Of a stretch of DNA of 39,688 bases, positions 7,958 through 16,590 are shown in pieces. Each line of letters starts with the position of its first letter. Positions within the stretch are counted from its first letter, which is position 1. The DNA lies in assembly GCA_040753075.1 (NCBI GenBank), contig JBFMHA010000025.1:1-39688 (forward strand), read 5' to 3'. Under the pieces are notes generated by a model. It was not told where the DNA came from and ran no database searches. It saw nothing but the letters and a program-made list of their open reading frames with translations. The translations under genes and the position numbers were made by a program. Origin of the DNA: UBA6814 sp040753075 (GTDB lineage: Bacteria; Desulfobacterota; Desulfovibrionia; Desulfovibrionales; Desulfovibrionaceae).

Positions 7958-9190
7958 GTGGCCGGAATCACCGTTGCGGAGAGGGGCTCCAGTCCCCTGC
8001 TCTTCACCAAGCACACCATCCTGGACGACAAACGCCGCATCTGGGGCTACGAGTTCGCCTGCGGCATGTCCCAGGAGAGCATCTGCCTGCTCAACGAGAA
8101 GAGCCTGGCCCAGAGCTCCTACATCGGCCTGCAGCAGGCCATCGGCCGCGGCCGCAAGGTGCTGGCCTCCTTCAGCGAGAAGGGGGTGCTGGACGGCGCG
8201 CCCTACGTCCTGCCCCCGGGGCACGGGGTGGTCCAGGTGCGGGAGCGCGAGCCCCTGTCCGACGCGGCCCTGGCCGCCCTGCAGAAGCTCAAGGCCGACG
8301 GGCTCATGCTGGCGGTGGAGTTCACCACGGCCCAGGACCTGGGGCGCCGCCGCTACGCCCAGGCCGACGTCATCTGCTGCACCCCGGGCAGGGGCGAACT
8401 GCCCTCGGCCTTCATGCTCAAGGCCAAGGGGCTCAAGGCCCGGCTCCTGGCCCGCGGCGTGGCCTCGATCGAGGAGGCCGAGTCTCTCAAGGTGCAGGGC
8501 TTCACCCTGTTCACCGGCCCCTTTCTCAAGGAGGCCGACGACCTGCCCGAGCGCAAGCTCACCTCCCTGGAGACCTCGCGCTTCACCCTGCTGCGCATGA
8601 TCGAGGCCCCGGAGCCGGACTTCGCGGCCCTGACCGAGTCCATATCCGCGGACGTGGCCCTGTCCTTCCGCCTGCTCTCCTACCTGAACGCCCCCTATTT
8701 CGGCCTGGCCCAGAAGGTCACGTCCATCAAGCAGGCGGTGGTGCTCCTGGGCTGGAAGAAGCTCAAGAACTGGCTGCGCGCGGTGCTGCTGGCCGAGATG
8801 AGCGACAAGGCCGAACTCAAGAGCGAACTGTTGGTCATGAGCGTGCAGCGCGGCCGGTTCCTGGAGCTCATGACCCGCGAGTACGACTTCTTCGGCTTCG
8901 ATCCGAGCACCCTGTTCATGCTCGGCCTGTTCTCGCTCCTGGACACGCTGCTGGGCATGCCCATGGCCGAGGCGGTCGGCTACCTGCCCCTGGACGACAA
9001 GCTCAAGGCCGCGCTCCTGCGCAAGGAGAACAACGAGTACCTGCCCCTGCTCGCCCTGGCGGACAGCATGGAGGAGGCGGACTGGGACCGCTTCGCCGGC
9101 CTCTGCCAGAAGCTCTCCATGGACCCGGGCCGGCTCAAGGGCTTCTTCGCCCAGGCCATGGCCTGGGCCGAGGGCTTCGTCGAGGGGTAG
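7958..9190 (+). CDS. EAL-like / HDOD signalling protein (YuxH type)
   Basis: A 410-residue protein with a degenerate EAL-like N-terminal half (about 1-200) and an HDOD domain (about 200-395). In intact EAL phosphodiesterases of this type the start would read like YEAL; here it is GYEFACG, and the other metal ligands are not apparent, so cyclic-di-GMP hydrolysis is unlikely. HDOD domains are HD-related folds lacking the catalytic pair and act as signalling scaffolds; helices such as ISADVALSFRLLSYLN and SIKQAVVLLGWKKLKNWL are typical. The GTG start follows GCGAGG. It is divergent from the PAS kinase and is followed by a strong terminator, so it stands alone. Its exact signal role is unknown. 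Confidence 0.85.
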   Translation: MAGITVAERGSSPLLFTKHTILDDKRRIWGYEFACGMSQESICLLNEKSLAQSSYIGLQQAIGRGRKVLASFSEKGVLDGAPYVLPPGHGVVQVREREPLSDAALAALQKLKADGLMLAVEFTTAQDLGRRRYAQADVICCTPGRGELPSAFMLKAKGLKARLLARGVASIEEAESLKVQGFTLFTGPFLKEADDLPERKLTSLETSRFTLLRMIEAPEPDFAALTESISADVALSFRLLSYLNAPYFGLAQKVTSIKQAVVLLGWKKLKNWLRAVLLAEMSDKAELKSELLVMSVQRGRFLELMTREYDFFGFDPSTLFMLGLFSLLDTLLGMPMAEAVGYLPLDDKLKAALLRKENNEYLPLLALADSMEEADWDRFAGLCQKLSMDPGRLKGFFAQAMAWAEGFVEG

Positions 9191-9208
9191 CAGGCGGTTT
9201 CCCCGCCG

Positions 9209-9244
9209 AAAAAAGCCCGGGCCGCTCGCGCGGCCCGGGCTTTT
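9209..9244. terminator. Bidirectional terminator between HDOD gene and glgP
   Basis: A perfect 11-bp stem (9215-9225 with 9230-9240), TCGC loop, six A residues before and four T residues after. It is suited to stopping both convergent genes. Confidence 0.9.
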
Positions 9245-9259
9245 GCTTCTGCCGCGGGC

Positions 9260-11722
9260 TCAGCCCAGGGGCTCCACGTTCCAGATGTGCTTGGCGTACT
9301 CCAGGATGGCCCGGTCGCTGGAGAACTTGCCCATGCGGGCCACGTTGAGGATGGACTTGACGGTCCACTGCTCGTAGTCGCGGTACAGCTCTCCCACCCG
9401 GATCTGGGCGTCCATGTAGCTGCGGTAGTCCGCGCAGAGCAGGTAGTAGTCCCCCCAGTTGAGCAGGGCGTCGGTGATGGGCGCGAACAGCCCCGGCTCC
9501 CCGGGCGAGAACTTGTCCGATCCGATGTCGCGCAGGGTCCGGCCCAGCTCCTGGTCCTGCCCCACGTAGGTCCTCGGGTTGTAGCCCTGGCGGCGCAGGT
9601 CGCTCACTTCCTGGGCGGTGAGGCCGAAGATGAAGATGTTCTCCTCGCCCACCTCCTCCATGATCTCCACGTTGGCGCCGTCCAGGGTGCCGATGGTGAG
9701 CGCCCCGTTCAGGGAGAACTTCATGTTGCCCGTGCCCGAGGCCTCCATGCCCGCGGTGGATATCTGCTCCGAGAGGTCCGCGGCCGGGATGATCTTCTCC
9801 GCCTGGGAGATGCAGTAGTTGGGCAGGAAGATCACCTTGAGCTTGCCGGCCACCCGCAGGTCGTTGTTCACGGTCTCGGCCACCGCGTTGATGAGCTTGA
9901 TGATGAGCTTGGCCTGGCGGTAGCCGGGCGCGGCCTTGCCCGCGAAGAACACGGTGCGCGGGGTCACGTCGGCCCAGGGGTGGTCCAGGATGCGGTTGTA
10001 GAAGGTGACCACGTGCAGCAGGTTCAGGAGCTGCCGCTTGTACTCGTGCATGCGCTTGACGTGGATGTCGAACAGGGTGTCGGGGTTCACCCCGATCCCC
10101 AGCTTGCGCAGGGTGTAGCGGGCCAGGCGCTTCTTGTTGGTGCGCTTGACCTCCCGCCATTTCTCCCGGAAGGCCGCGTCCTCGGCCAGGGGCTCCAGGT
10201 CGCGCAGCCGGTCCAGGTCGGTGATCCACTTGGGGCCGATGGCCTCGGTGATGAGCCCGGCCAGGGCGGGGTTGGCCTGGCGCACCCAGCGCCGCGGGGT
10301 GACGCCGTTGGTCACGTTCTTGATCTTGCCCGGGGTGAGCTCCTCGAAGTCCCGGAACAGCTCCTGGCGCAGGATCTCCGAGTGCAGCGCCGCCACCCCG
10401 TTCACCGAGTGGCTGCCCACGATGGCCAGGTGGGCCATGCGCACCCGCTTCTCCCCGCCCTCCTGGATGAGGCTCATGCGGGCCAGGCGCTCGTGGTCCC
10501 CGGGGTAGCGCTCGGCCACCTCCTCCAGGAAGCGGCGGTTGATCTCGTAGATGATCTCCAGGTGGCGGGGCAGCACGTACTCCATGAGCCCCACGGGCCA
10601 GGTCTCCAGGGCCTCGGGCAGCACCGTGTGGTTGGTGTAGGCGAAGGTGCGGCGGGTGGCCTCCCAGGCCTCCTCCCAGGGCAGCCCCTCCTGGTCCATG
10701 AGCACCCGCATGAGCTCGGCCACCGCGATGGAGGGGTGGGTGTCGTTGAGCTGGATGCCCACGAAGTCCGGCAGGTCGCTGAAGGGCCGGTGCAGCTTCT
10801 TGTAGCGGCGCAGGATGTCCTGCAGGGTGGCGGCCACCAGGAAGTACTGCTGCTTGAGGCGCAGCTCCTTGCCCGCGGACAGCTCGTCGTTGGGGTAGAG
10901 CACCTTGGAGATGTTCTCGCCCAGGACCTTGGCCTCCATGGCCCCCATGTAGTCGCCGCGGTTGAACTCCTTGAAGCTGAACTCCCGGCTGGACACCGCG
11001 GTCCACAGCCGCATGTTGGACACGTGCTGGCCCCCGAAGCCCGGGACCACGATGTCGCAGGCCATGGCCATGACCCGGTCCGTGTCCACCCACCGGAAGC
11101 GCAGGTTGCCGTCCTCGTCCCGGTAGGGCTCCGAGCGGCCGTAGTAGTTCACCGGGAAGAGGTGCTCGCGGCGCTGGATCTCCCAGGGGTTGCCGTGGCG
11201 CAGCCAGTTGTCGCAGCGCTCCTCCTGGTAGCCGTTCACGATGGACTGGTGGAAGATGCCGTAGTCGTAGCGGATGCCGTAGCCGTAGGCCGGGACCTTG
11301 AGGGTGGCCACCGAGTCCATGAAGCAGGAGGCCAGCCGGCCCAGGCCGCCGTTGCCCAGCCCGGCGTCCCACTCCTCCTCCTCCATGTCCTCCATGCTGA
11401 AGCCCAGCTTCTCCACCACCGCGCGGCAGTCCTCGTCCAGTTCGAGGTTCACCAGGAAGTTCATGAGGAACCGGCCGGGCAGGAACTCCAGGGACAGGTA
11501 GTACACCCGTTTGGTCATCACGTCGTAGTAGCTGCGCTGGGTCTTGAGCCAGAGGTCGATGAGCCGGTCGCGCACGCTGTAGGCCAGGCCGCAGTAGTAG
11601 GGGAAGCGGCGGGGCGGGCGGGGGTCCTGCCCCATGGTGGACATCACGTGCCGGGCGATGTCCTTTTCCAGGATGTCCTGTCGGGTAGCGGCCTCGTTCT
11701 GGGCCGCGTTCTTCTTGGGCAT
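9260..11722 (-). CDS. glgP: Glycogen/starch/alpha-glucan phosphorylase
   Basis: GlgP releases glucose-1-phosphate from glycogen in the cytoplasm, using pyridoxal phosphate. The 820-residue length is normal. Diagnostic stretches run from start to end: YYCGLAYSVRDRLIDLW, the active-site region NDTHPSIAVAELMR, VNGVAALHSEIL, VKRMHEYKRQLLN, and the PLP-lysine segment EASGTGNMKFSLNGALTIG with Lys ~668. The ATG at 11722 has a very strong SD (GGAGGAGGA) three bases upstream; longer frames upstream lack one. There are no other glycogen genes in the window. Confidence 0.97.
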   Translation of the reverse strand: MPKKNAAQNEAATRQDILEKDIARHVMSTMGQDPRPPRRFPYYCGLAYSVRDRLIDLWLKTQRSYYDVMTKRVYYLSLEFLPGRFLMNFLVNLELDEDCRAVVEKLGFSMEDMEEEEWDAGLGNGGLGRLASCFMDSVATLKVPAYGYGIRYDYGIFHQSIVNGYQEERCDNWLRHGNPWEIQRREHLFPVNYYGRSEPYRDEDGNLRFRWVDTDRVMAMACDIVVPGFGGQHVSNMRLWTAVSSREFSFKEFNRGDYMGAMEAKVLGENISKVLYPNDELSAGKELRLKQQYFLVAATLQDILRRYKKLHRPFSDLPDFVGIQLNDTHPSIAVAELMRVLMDQEGLPWEEAWEATRRTFAYTNHTVLPEALETWPVGLMEYVLPRHLEIIYEINRRFLEEVAERYPGDHERLARMSLIQEGGEKRVRMAHLAIVGSHSVNGVAALHSEILRQELFRDFEELTPGKIKNVTNGVTPRRWVRQANPALAGLITEAIGPKWITDLDRLRDLEPLAEDAAFREKWREVKRTNKKRLARYTLRKLGIGVNPDTLFDIHVKRMHEYKRQLLNLLHVVTFYNRILDHPWADVTPRTVFFAGKAAPGYRQAKLIIKLINAVAETVNNDLRVAGKLKVIFLPNYCISQAEKIIPAADLSEQISTAGMEASGTGNMKFSLNGALTIGTLDGANVEIMEEVGEENIFIFGLTAQEVSDLRRQGYNPRTYVGQDQELGRTLRDIGSDKFSPGEPGLFAPITDALLNWGDYYLLCADYRSYMDAQIRVGELYRDYEQWTVKSILNVARMGKFSSDRAILEYAKHIWNVEPLG

Positions 11723-11951
11723 GGGTCCTCCTCCGGATGGCGGGGGGCCGGGTGTGGGTGCTTGGATTCGCTTGCTTTGTCCCCGTAGCACAGGAACGCC
11801 GGGGGGAGCAATCGAGACGGAGGGGGCGGAGGCGGCGGGGGGATTTCCGCTCCGCCGGCCGGGAGGACGCGGCCAACCCCCGCCGGGGCGGAAAAGGAGC
11901 GCCGGGCGGGGGTTGCGGGAAACCGCGAGGCGCCATGCCGAAAGGAATGCC

Positions 11952-11972
11952 CCGCGCTTTTCAAAAGCGCGG
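11952..11972. promoter_or_regulatory. 21-bp perfect palindrome upstream of the tupA-like gene
   Basis: CCGCGCTTTT and AAAAGCGCGG flank a single central C. It lies 7 bases before the phased repeats and about 60 bases before the tupA-like start, in the 309-base divergent gap 11723-12031. It could be an operator or a hairpin; nothing else in this gap looks like a gene. Confidence 0.5.
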
Positions 11973-11978
11973 ACATAT

Positions 11979-12018
11979 GTTACCGGAAGTTACCAAAAAT
12001 AACCAATCGCAACCTATC
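11979..12018 (+). promoter_or_regulatory. Four 10-bp phased direct repeats before the tupA-like gene
   Basis: GTTACC at 11979, GTTACC at 11989, ATAACC at 11999 and GCAACC at 12009 repeat at exactly one helical turn, each followed by a 4-base A-rich or mixed spacer, directly abutting the SD (AGAGGAG). The pattern suggests a regulator bound along one face of the DNA, or a repeated element in the mRNA leader. No clear sigma70 hexamers are seen here, which would fit activator dependence. Confidence 0.55.
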
Positions 12019-12031
12019 AGAGGAGTCTCCC

Positions 12032-12880
12032 ATGCGCCGCATCCTGTCCCTTCTGGTCCTGGCCCTGACCCTGGCGGCGCTGCCCGCCTGGGCCGCGGAC
12101 TGCGCCGCCGCCTACGGAAACGGGGCCAAGGCCTTTTCCCTGGCCACCGGCAGCCCGGGCGAGCTGGGCCTGCTGGAGGAGCTGGCCAAGGCCTTCAACG
12201 CCAAGAACGGGTCGTCCATGTGCTGGGTCAAGGCCGGCTCGGGCCAGTCCCTCAAGCTGCTCAAGGACAAGCAGGTGGACATGATCATGGTCCACGCCCC
12301 GGCCGCGGAGAAGGCGGCGGTGGCCGAGGGCTGGGCCGTCGGCCGCACCCTCATCGGCTCCAACGAGTTCTTCATCGTGGGTCCCAAGGCCGATCCCGCG
12401 GGCGTCGCCCAGGCCAAGGACGCGGCCGACGCCTACGCCAGGATCGCCAAGGCCCAGGCCAGGTTCTTCTCGCGCGGCGACAACTCGGGCACCCACAAGA
12501 AGGAGCTGGACGCCTGGAGGAACGCCGGGATCGAGCCCGCGGGCGACTGGTACGTGATCACCAAGGACTTCATGATGGCCACCCTGAAGCGGGCCGACGC
12601 CGAGGGCGGCTACTTCATGACCGACTCCAGCACCTGGATCTCGGCCCGCAAGGAGCTCGGAAACCTGGTGGTCCTGTTCCGGGGCGACACCTTCCTGGTG
12701 AACACCTATCACACCCTGGCGCAGCCCGCCGGCGCCACCCCGGGCCAGGCCACGGCCATGGCCTTCGTGGAGTTCGTGGGCTCCCCGGACGGGCAGAAGA
12801 TCATCGCCGGGTACGGGGCCAAGGAATACGGAGAGGGCATCTACAACGACGCGGCCTACGCCAGGAAGTACGACAAGTAG
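12032..12880 (+). CDS. TupA-like periplasmic tungstate/oxyanion-binding protein
   Basis: A 282-residue extracytoplasmic solute-binding protein. The signal peptide is clear (residues 1-~21, ending PAWA-A). The mature part follows the tungstate-binding TupA/PstS-like fold: GSGQSLKLLKDKQVDMIMVHA, VGRTLIGSNEFFIVGPKADPAGV, and the highly conserved SRGDNSGTHKKE. The first anion-binding loop reads ATGSPGELGLL rather than the TTTS-type loop I associate with TupA, so tungstate versus molybdate or another oxyanion is open. The SD is AGAGGAG. No permease or ATPase gene follows: the next gene is convergent behind a terminator, so the transport partners must be encoded elsewhere. Confidence 0.85.
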   Translation: MRRILSLLVLALTLAALPAWAADCAAAYGNGAKAFSLATGSPGELGLLEELAKAFNAKNGSSMCWVKAGSGQSLKLLKDKQVDMIMVHAPAAEKAAVAEGWAVGRTLIGSNEFFIVGPKADPAGVAQAKDAADAYARIAKAQARFFSRGDNSGTHKKELDAWRNAGIEPAGDWYVITKDFMMATLKRADAEGGYFMTDSSTWISARKELGNLVVLFRGDTFLVNTYHTLAQPAGATPGQATAMAFVEFVGSPDGQKIIAGYGAKEYGEGIYNDAAYARKYDK

Positions 12881-12908
12881 GCGCGTCGCGGGTGGGGAGG
12901 GAGGGCCG

Positions 12909-12936
12909 GGGCCGGAAGGCTCCGGCCCTATTCTTT
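12909..12936 (+). terminator. Terminator after the tupA-like gene
   Basis: Stem GGGCCGGA (12909-12916) with TCCGGCCC (12921-12928), 4-base loop, then TATTCTTT. It overlaps the stop codon of the convergent exchanger gene. Confidence 0.75.
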
Positions 12937-14265
12937 GGTCTCGCCCTTGCGGCGGCGCATGACCTTGGCGGCCGCGTCCCGGACCTCGCGGTTCATGCGG
13001 GCGAGCAGGCGCCGGGCCCAGAGGAATTCGCTGGCCAGGATGCCCAGGCCCATGGGGATGACCACCACCGCGGGCCCGGGCAGCACGATCATGGCGACGC
13101 CCACCAGGAGCACCGCGCCTCCGGTGATGAGCACCGCGATCCTGCGGGCGTTCCGCACCGCCCCGGACAGGGCCGCGCCCAGCAGGTGGGCCAGGGGATC
13201 GGCCAGCCGGCCCAGGCCGGCCTGGGCGCGCAGCACCCAGGCCAGCAGCGCCGCCCCCAGGGCCGGGAGCAGGGCCAGGGCGGCCAGGGAGCCGGGGTCC
13301 AGCGGGGCCAGGCCCTGGGACTGGAGCACCACCAGGGCCAGGTAGAGGACATACGAGAGCAGGAACAGCGCGCCCTCGGCCCGGGAGATCTCCATGCCCG
13401 TGAGGCAGACCGGCACGCAGGCCACGGCCGCGCCCAGCATCACCGGGAAGTCGAAGTGCAGGGCCTGGGGGTTCACCGCCACTCCCCCCGGCGCGGCCAC
13501 CCCGGCCAGGCCCAGCACCGCGGTGAGGTTGAAGATGTTGCTGCCCACCACGTTGCCCACGGCCATGTCCCGCTCGCCCTTGAGCGCCGCGGCCAGGGAG
13601 GTGGCCAGTTCGGGCAGGGAGGTGCCCGCGGCCACCACGGTCAGGCCGATGACCAGTTCGGACACGCCCAGGCCCCGGGCCAGGCCGGATGCGCCCTCCA
13701 CCAGCCAGCCCGCGCCCAGGATCAGGAGCCCGAGGCCGGCCGCGGCCAGCACCCCGGCCAGGGCCAGGGCGCGCGGCCCGCGCGGCCGGTCCGCGGCCTC
13801 CTCGCGGCCGTTGGCCTCCCGTCGCGCGGCGAGCAGGAGAAAGACCGTGTAGAGGACCACCCCGGCCAGCAGGCAGAAGCCGGCCAGCCGGCCCAGGCTC
13901 CCGGCCAGGGCCAGGGCCCAGGCCAGGGCGCTGGCCGCGATCATGAGGGGCAGCTCGCGCCGCACCACCTGCCGGTGCACGGCCAGGGGCGCGGCCAGCG
14001 CCGAAACGCCCAGGATGCACAGCACGTTCATGGTGTTGCTGCCCAGCACGTTGCCCAGGGCCAGGTCCGACGCGCCGGCCAGGGCGGCCTGGAGGCTGGC
14101 CGCGGACTCGGGCGCGCTGGTGCCGAAGGCCACCACCGTGAGCCCGATGACCAGGGGCGAGATCCCGGCCGCGGCGGCCAGGCGGGAGGCGCCGCGCACC
14201 AGGAGTTCGGCCCCGGCGATCAGCACGGCCAGGCCCAGGGCCAGGAGGAGGGCGTGGGTCAGCAT
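12928..14265 (-). CDS. CaCA-family cation/calcium exchanger fused to a PGPGW tail
   Basis: A 445-residue inner-membrane protein. The first ~310 residues are a YrbG-type (K+-dependent) Na+/Ca2+ exchanger with the duplicated alpha repeats: GTSAPE with GNVLGSNTMNVL in the first half, GTSLPE with GNVVGSNIFNL in the second. After a hydrophobic linker, the last ~75 residues match the PGPGW membrane family (ITGGAVLLVGVAMIVLPGPA, then GLGILASEFLWARRLL) and end in a basic tail. PGPGW proteins are normally separate small proteins of unknown role, so the fusion is unusual. The start (ATG 14265) has no clear SD. Calcium versus another cation cannot be told. Confidence 0.88.
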   Translation of the reverse strand: MLTHALLLALGLAVLIAGAELLVRGASRLAAAAGISPLVIGLTVVAFGTSAPESAASLQAALAGASDLALGNVLGSNTMNVLCILGVSALAAPLAVHRQVVRRELPLMIAASALAWALALAGSLGRLAGFCLLAGVVLYTVFLLLAARREANGREEAADRPRGPRALALAGVLAAAGLGLLILGAGWLVEGASGLARGLGVSELVIGLTVVAAGTSLPELATSLAAALKGERDMAVGNVVGSNIFNLTAVLGLAGVAAPGGVAVNPQALHFDFPVMLGAAVACVPVCLTGMEISRAEGALFLLSYVLYLALVVLQSQGLAPLDPGSLAALALLPALGAALLAWVLRAQAGLGRLADPLAHLLGAALSGAVRNARRIAVLITGGAVLLVGVAMIVLPGPAVVVIPMGLGILASEFLWARRLLARMNREVRDAAAKVMRRRKGETKE

Positions 14266-14414
14266 GGGGGGCTACGGTCGCGTCTCCGGGACGCCCGCAG
14301 GCGCGCCGGGAGGATGCTGTTCATGACGGCGCATGGTTGCGCGCGCGGGGCCGCAGGATTCCACGGTTTCGAAACTAGCACGCCGGGCCGGGAAAGGGAA
14401 CGGCCGGGCCGGAC

Positions 14415-14597
14415 TCAGTCCAGGCGCGCCCCGCAGGACGGGCATTCGGTGACGTGCTCTCCGGCCTCGGCCTTGCAGACCGGGCAGACCCGGGGTTCGG
14501 ACTCGGCCTGGGCCCTCGCCTGCAGTTCCCGCCTGCGGCGCTCTTCGTCGGACGAGATGTGCAGGATGTCCAGGATGATCTTGAAGATGGGGTTCAC
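14415..14597 (-). CDS. 60-residue zinc-ribbon protein coupled to the KefB-type antiporter
   Basis: The protein starts with GTG (14597), whose GTGA overlaps the antiporter stop codon (14594-14596), and has an SD (GAGGAG) inside the antiporter gene. The N-terminal helix NPIFKIILDILHISSDEE is amphipathic. The C-terminus carries CPVC and CPSC separated by 11 residues, a classical zinc ribbon or rubredoxin-like knuckle. Translational coupling suggests that it is made in fixed ratio with the transporter. Its function is unknown; a regulatory or assembly subunit is one possibility. Confidence 0.8.
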   Translation of the reverse strand: MNPIFKIILDILHISSDEERRRRELQARAQAESEPRVCPVCKAEAGEHVTECPSCGARLD

Positions 14598-16582
14598 GCG
14601 TCCTCCTCGGCCTTGGGGCCGAACAGCCCGGCCTGGGCCGCGATGTTCCCGGGGCAGCCCAGGACGTACACCACGTCGCCCTGGGCCAGGACGAACTCCG
14701 CTCCGGGGTTGGGCACGGCCTGTCCGGCCCGGCTCACGGCCAGCACCGTGAGCCCGTGCTCCCGGCGCAGCGCGGCCTGGCTCAGGCTCGCCCCGTCCAG
14801 GGGGGAGCCCGGGGCCAGGCGCAGGGCGCAGACCTCCAGTCCGGGCACGCTGCGCCGGACGTCGGCCAGGGATCCCGCGGCCAGGCTGGGGGAGCGCAGC
14901 ATGCCGTAGCCCTCGGCCCGGACGTCGGCCACCATGCGTTCGATCTCGTCCCGGGGGGTCAGGTAGCGGTGCATGACCCGGGTGAAGATCTCCACCGCGG
15001 TCTCGAACTCCTCGGGGATCACGTCGTCCGCGCCCAGGTCGGCGAGCGGGCCGATCTCGCTCGCGAAGCGGGTGCGGACCACGATGTACAGGGCGGGGTT
15101 GGCGGCCCGGGCCAGCTGGGTGACGCGCCGCACCGCGACGGGGTCGTTGATGACCACCGCCAGGATCCTGGCCCGGGCGATGCCGGCGTGCTCCAGGGCC
15201 GCCGGGTGGCGGGCGTCGCCGAAGCGGATGGGGACGCCCGCCGCGCGCTCGGCCCGCACCGTGTCGGGGTTGGTCTCCAGCACCAGGTGGGGGATGGCCG
15301 CGGCCGAGGCGGCCCGGGCCAGCCTCCGGCCGCCGAATCCGAAGCCCACGATGACCAGGTGGTCCGAGAGCCCGGCCGGCCCGCCGTTCTCCACCGGCCG
15401 GGGCGGAGGCTGGCGCAGGAGCCGGCCGGCCACGTATTCCGAGGCCCGGGGCGCGAGCTGGATGAGGAACGGGGTGGCGGCCATGGTCATGATGCTGGCC
15501 GACAGGAAGAGCTGGTACAGGTCCTGCCCGATGAGCCCCTCCCCCAGGCCGGCCCGGGCCAGCACGAAGGAGAACTCGCCCACCTGGCACAGGCCCAGCC
15601 CGGCCAACACCGCGGTGCGCAGGGGATAGCCCGCGGCCAGGGTGGCCGCGCCCGCGGCCAGGAGCTTGAGGAGCAGGATGACCAGGAAGGCCGCGGCCAC
15701 CACCTGGGGGTGCTGGAGCACGAAGCCCACGTCCAGGAGCATGCCGATGGACACGAAGAACAGGCTGGTGAACACGTCCTTGAAGGGCAGGATGCCCTCC
15801 ATGGCGTGGTGGCTGTACTCCGAGTCGGCCACCACCATGCCGGCCAGGAAGGCGCCCAGGGAGAGGGACAGGCCCATGGCCGAGGTCAGGAACCCCACCG
15901 CCAGGCAGATGGCCAGCACCGCCAGGAGGAACAGCTCCCGGCTGCGGGTGCGCAGCACCAGGCGGAGCGCCACGGGCACCAGCTTGCGGGCGACCACGAA
16001 GAGCAGCGCCGCCACCCCGGCGGCCTTGAGGGCCAGGAGGCCCAGGGCCGGGCCCAGGTTTCCCGCCCGGCCGGCCAGGAAGGGGACCAGGAGCACCATG
16101 GGCACGATGAGCAGGTCCTGCAGGATGAGCACGGACAGGCCCACCCGGCCGTGCGGGGCCTCGATCTCCAGCCGCTCCTGGTAGAGCGCCAGCACGATGG
16201 CGGTGCTGGACAGGGCCGCCAGGAACCCCAGGAACACCGCCTGGCCCTGATCCAGGCCGGCCAGGAGGGACAGGCCCCAGACCGCGGCGATGGTCAGGGA
16301 GACCTGCAGGCCTCCGGCCGTCAGCACCGTGCGCCTGAGCCGGGTCAGCTCGGCCAGGGAGAACTCCAGGCCGATGGTGAACAGGAGCAGGATGACCCCC
16401 ACCTCGGCCATGAGCTCCACCTGCGCCACGCCGGAGACCAGGCCCAGGCCCGTGGGGCCGGCCAGCACCCCGGTGAGCAGGAAGCCCACCACCGGGGGCA
16501 CCCGGATCGCGTGGCAGGCGAGGATCACCCCGATGGACAGGCTGAAGACCACGAGGATGTCGCGCAGCAATGAATGGTCCAT
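14594..16582 (-). CDS. KefB/C-type (CPA2) monovalent cation:proton antiporter with RCK domains
   Basis: A 662-residue protein. About 12 transmembrane segments of the CPA2 exchanger fill residues 1-~385. They are followed by a TrkA-N (RCK) Rossmann domain (~415-540: VIVGFGFGGRRLARA, then the acidic LETNPD that ends the second strand) and a TrkA-C domain (~565-650: VCALRLAPGSPLDGASLSQ). Members exchange K+ or Na+ for H+ under nucleotide control. I chose ATG 16582, which gives the usual N-terminus at the first membrane helix. It has no SD, and a -10-like TAGACC ends 8 bases before it, so the mRNA may be leaderless. Its 3' end overlaps a zinc-ribbon gene by 4 bases. Confidence 0.92.
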   Translation of the reverse strand: MDHSLLRDILVVFSLSIGVILACHAIRVPPVVGFLLTGVLAGPTGLGLVSGVAQVELMAEVGVILLLFTIGLEFSLAELTRLRRTVLTAGGLQVSLTIAAVWGLSLLAGLDQGQAVFLGFLAALSSTAIVLALYQERLEIEAPHGRVGLSVLILQDLLIVPMVLLVPFLAGRAGNLGPALGLLALKAAGVAALLFVVARKLVPVALRLVLRTRSRELFLLAVLAICLAVGFLTSAMGLSLSLGAFLAGMVVADSEYSHHAMEGILPFKDVFTSLFFVSIGMLLDVGFVLQHPQVVAAAFLVILLLKLLAAGAATLAAGYPLRTAVLAGLGLCQVGEFSFVLARAGLGEGLIGQDLYQLFLSASIMTMAATPFLIQLAPRASEYVAGRLLRQPPPRPVENGGPAGLSDHLVIVGFGFGGRRLARAASAAAIPHLVLETNPDTVRAERAAGVPIRFGDARHPAALEHAGIARARILAVVINDPVAVRRVTQLARAANPALYIVVRTRFASEIGPLADLGADDVIPEEFETAVEIFTRVMHRYLTPRDEIERMVADVRAEGYGMLRSPSLAAGSLADVRRSVPGLEVCALRLAPGSPLDGASLSQAALRREHGLTVLAVSRAGQAVPNPGAEFVLAQGDVVYVLGCPGNIAAQAGLFGPKAEEDA

Positions 16583-16590
16583 GATGGTTA

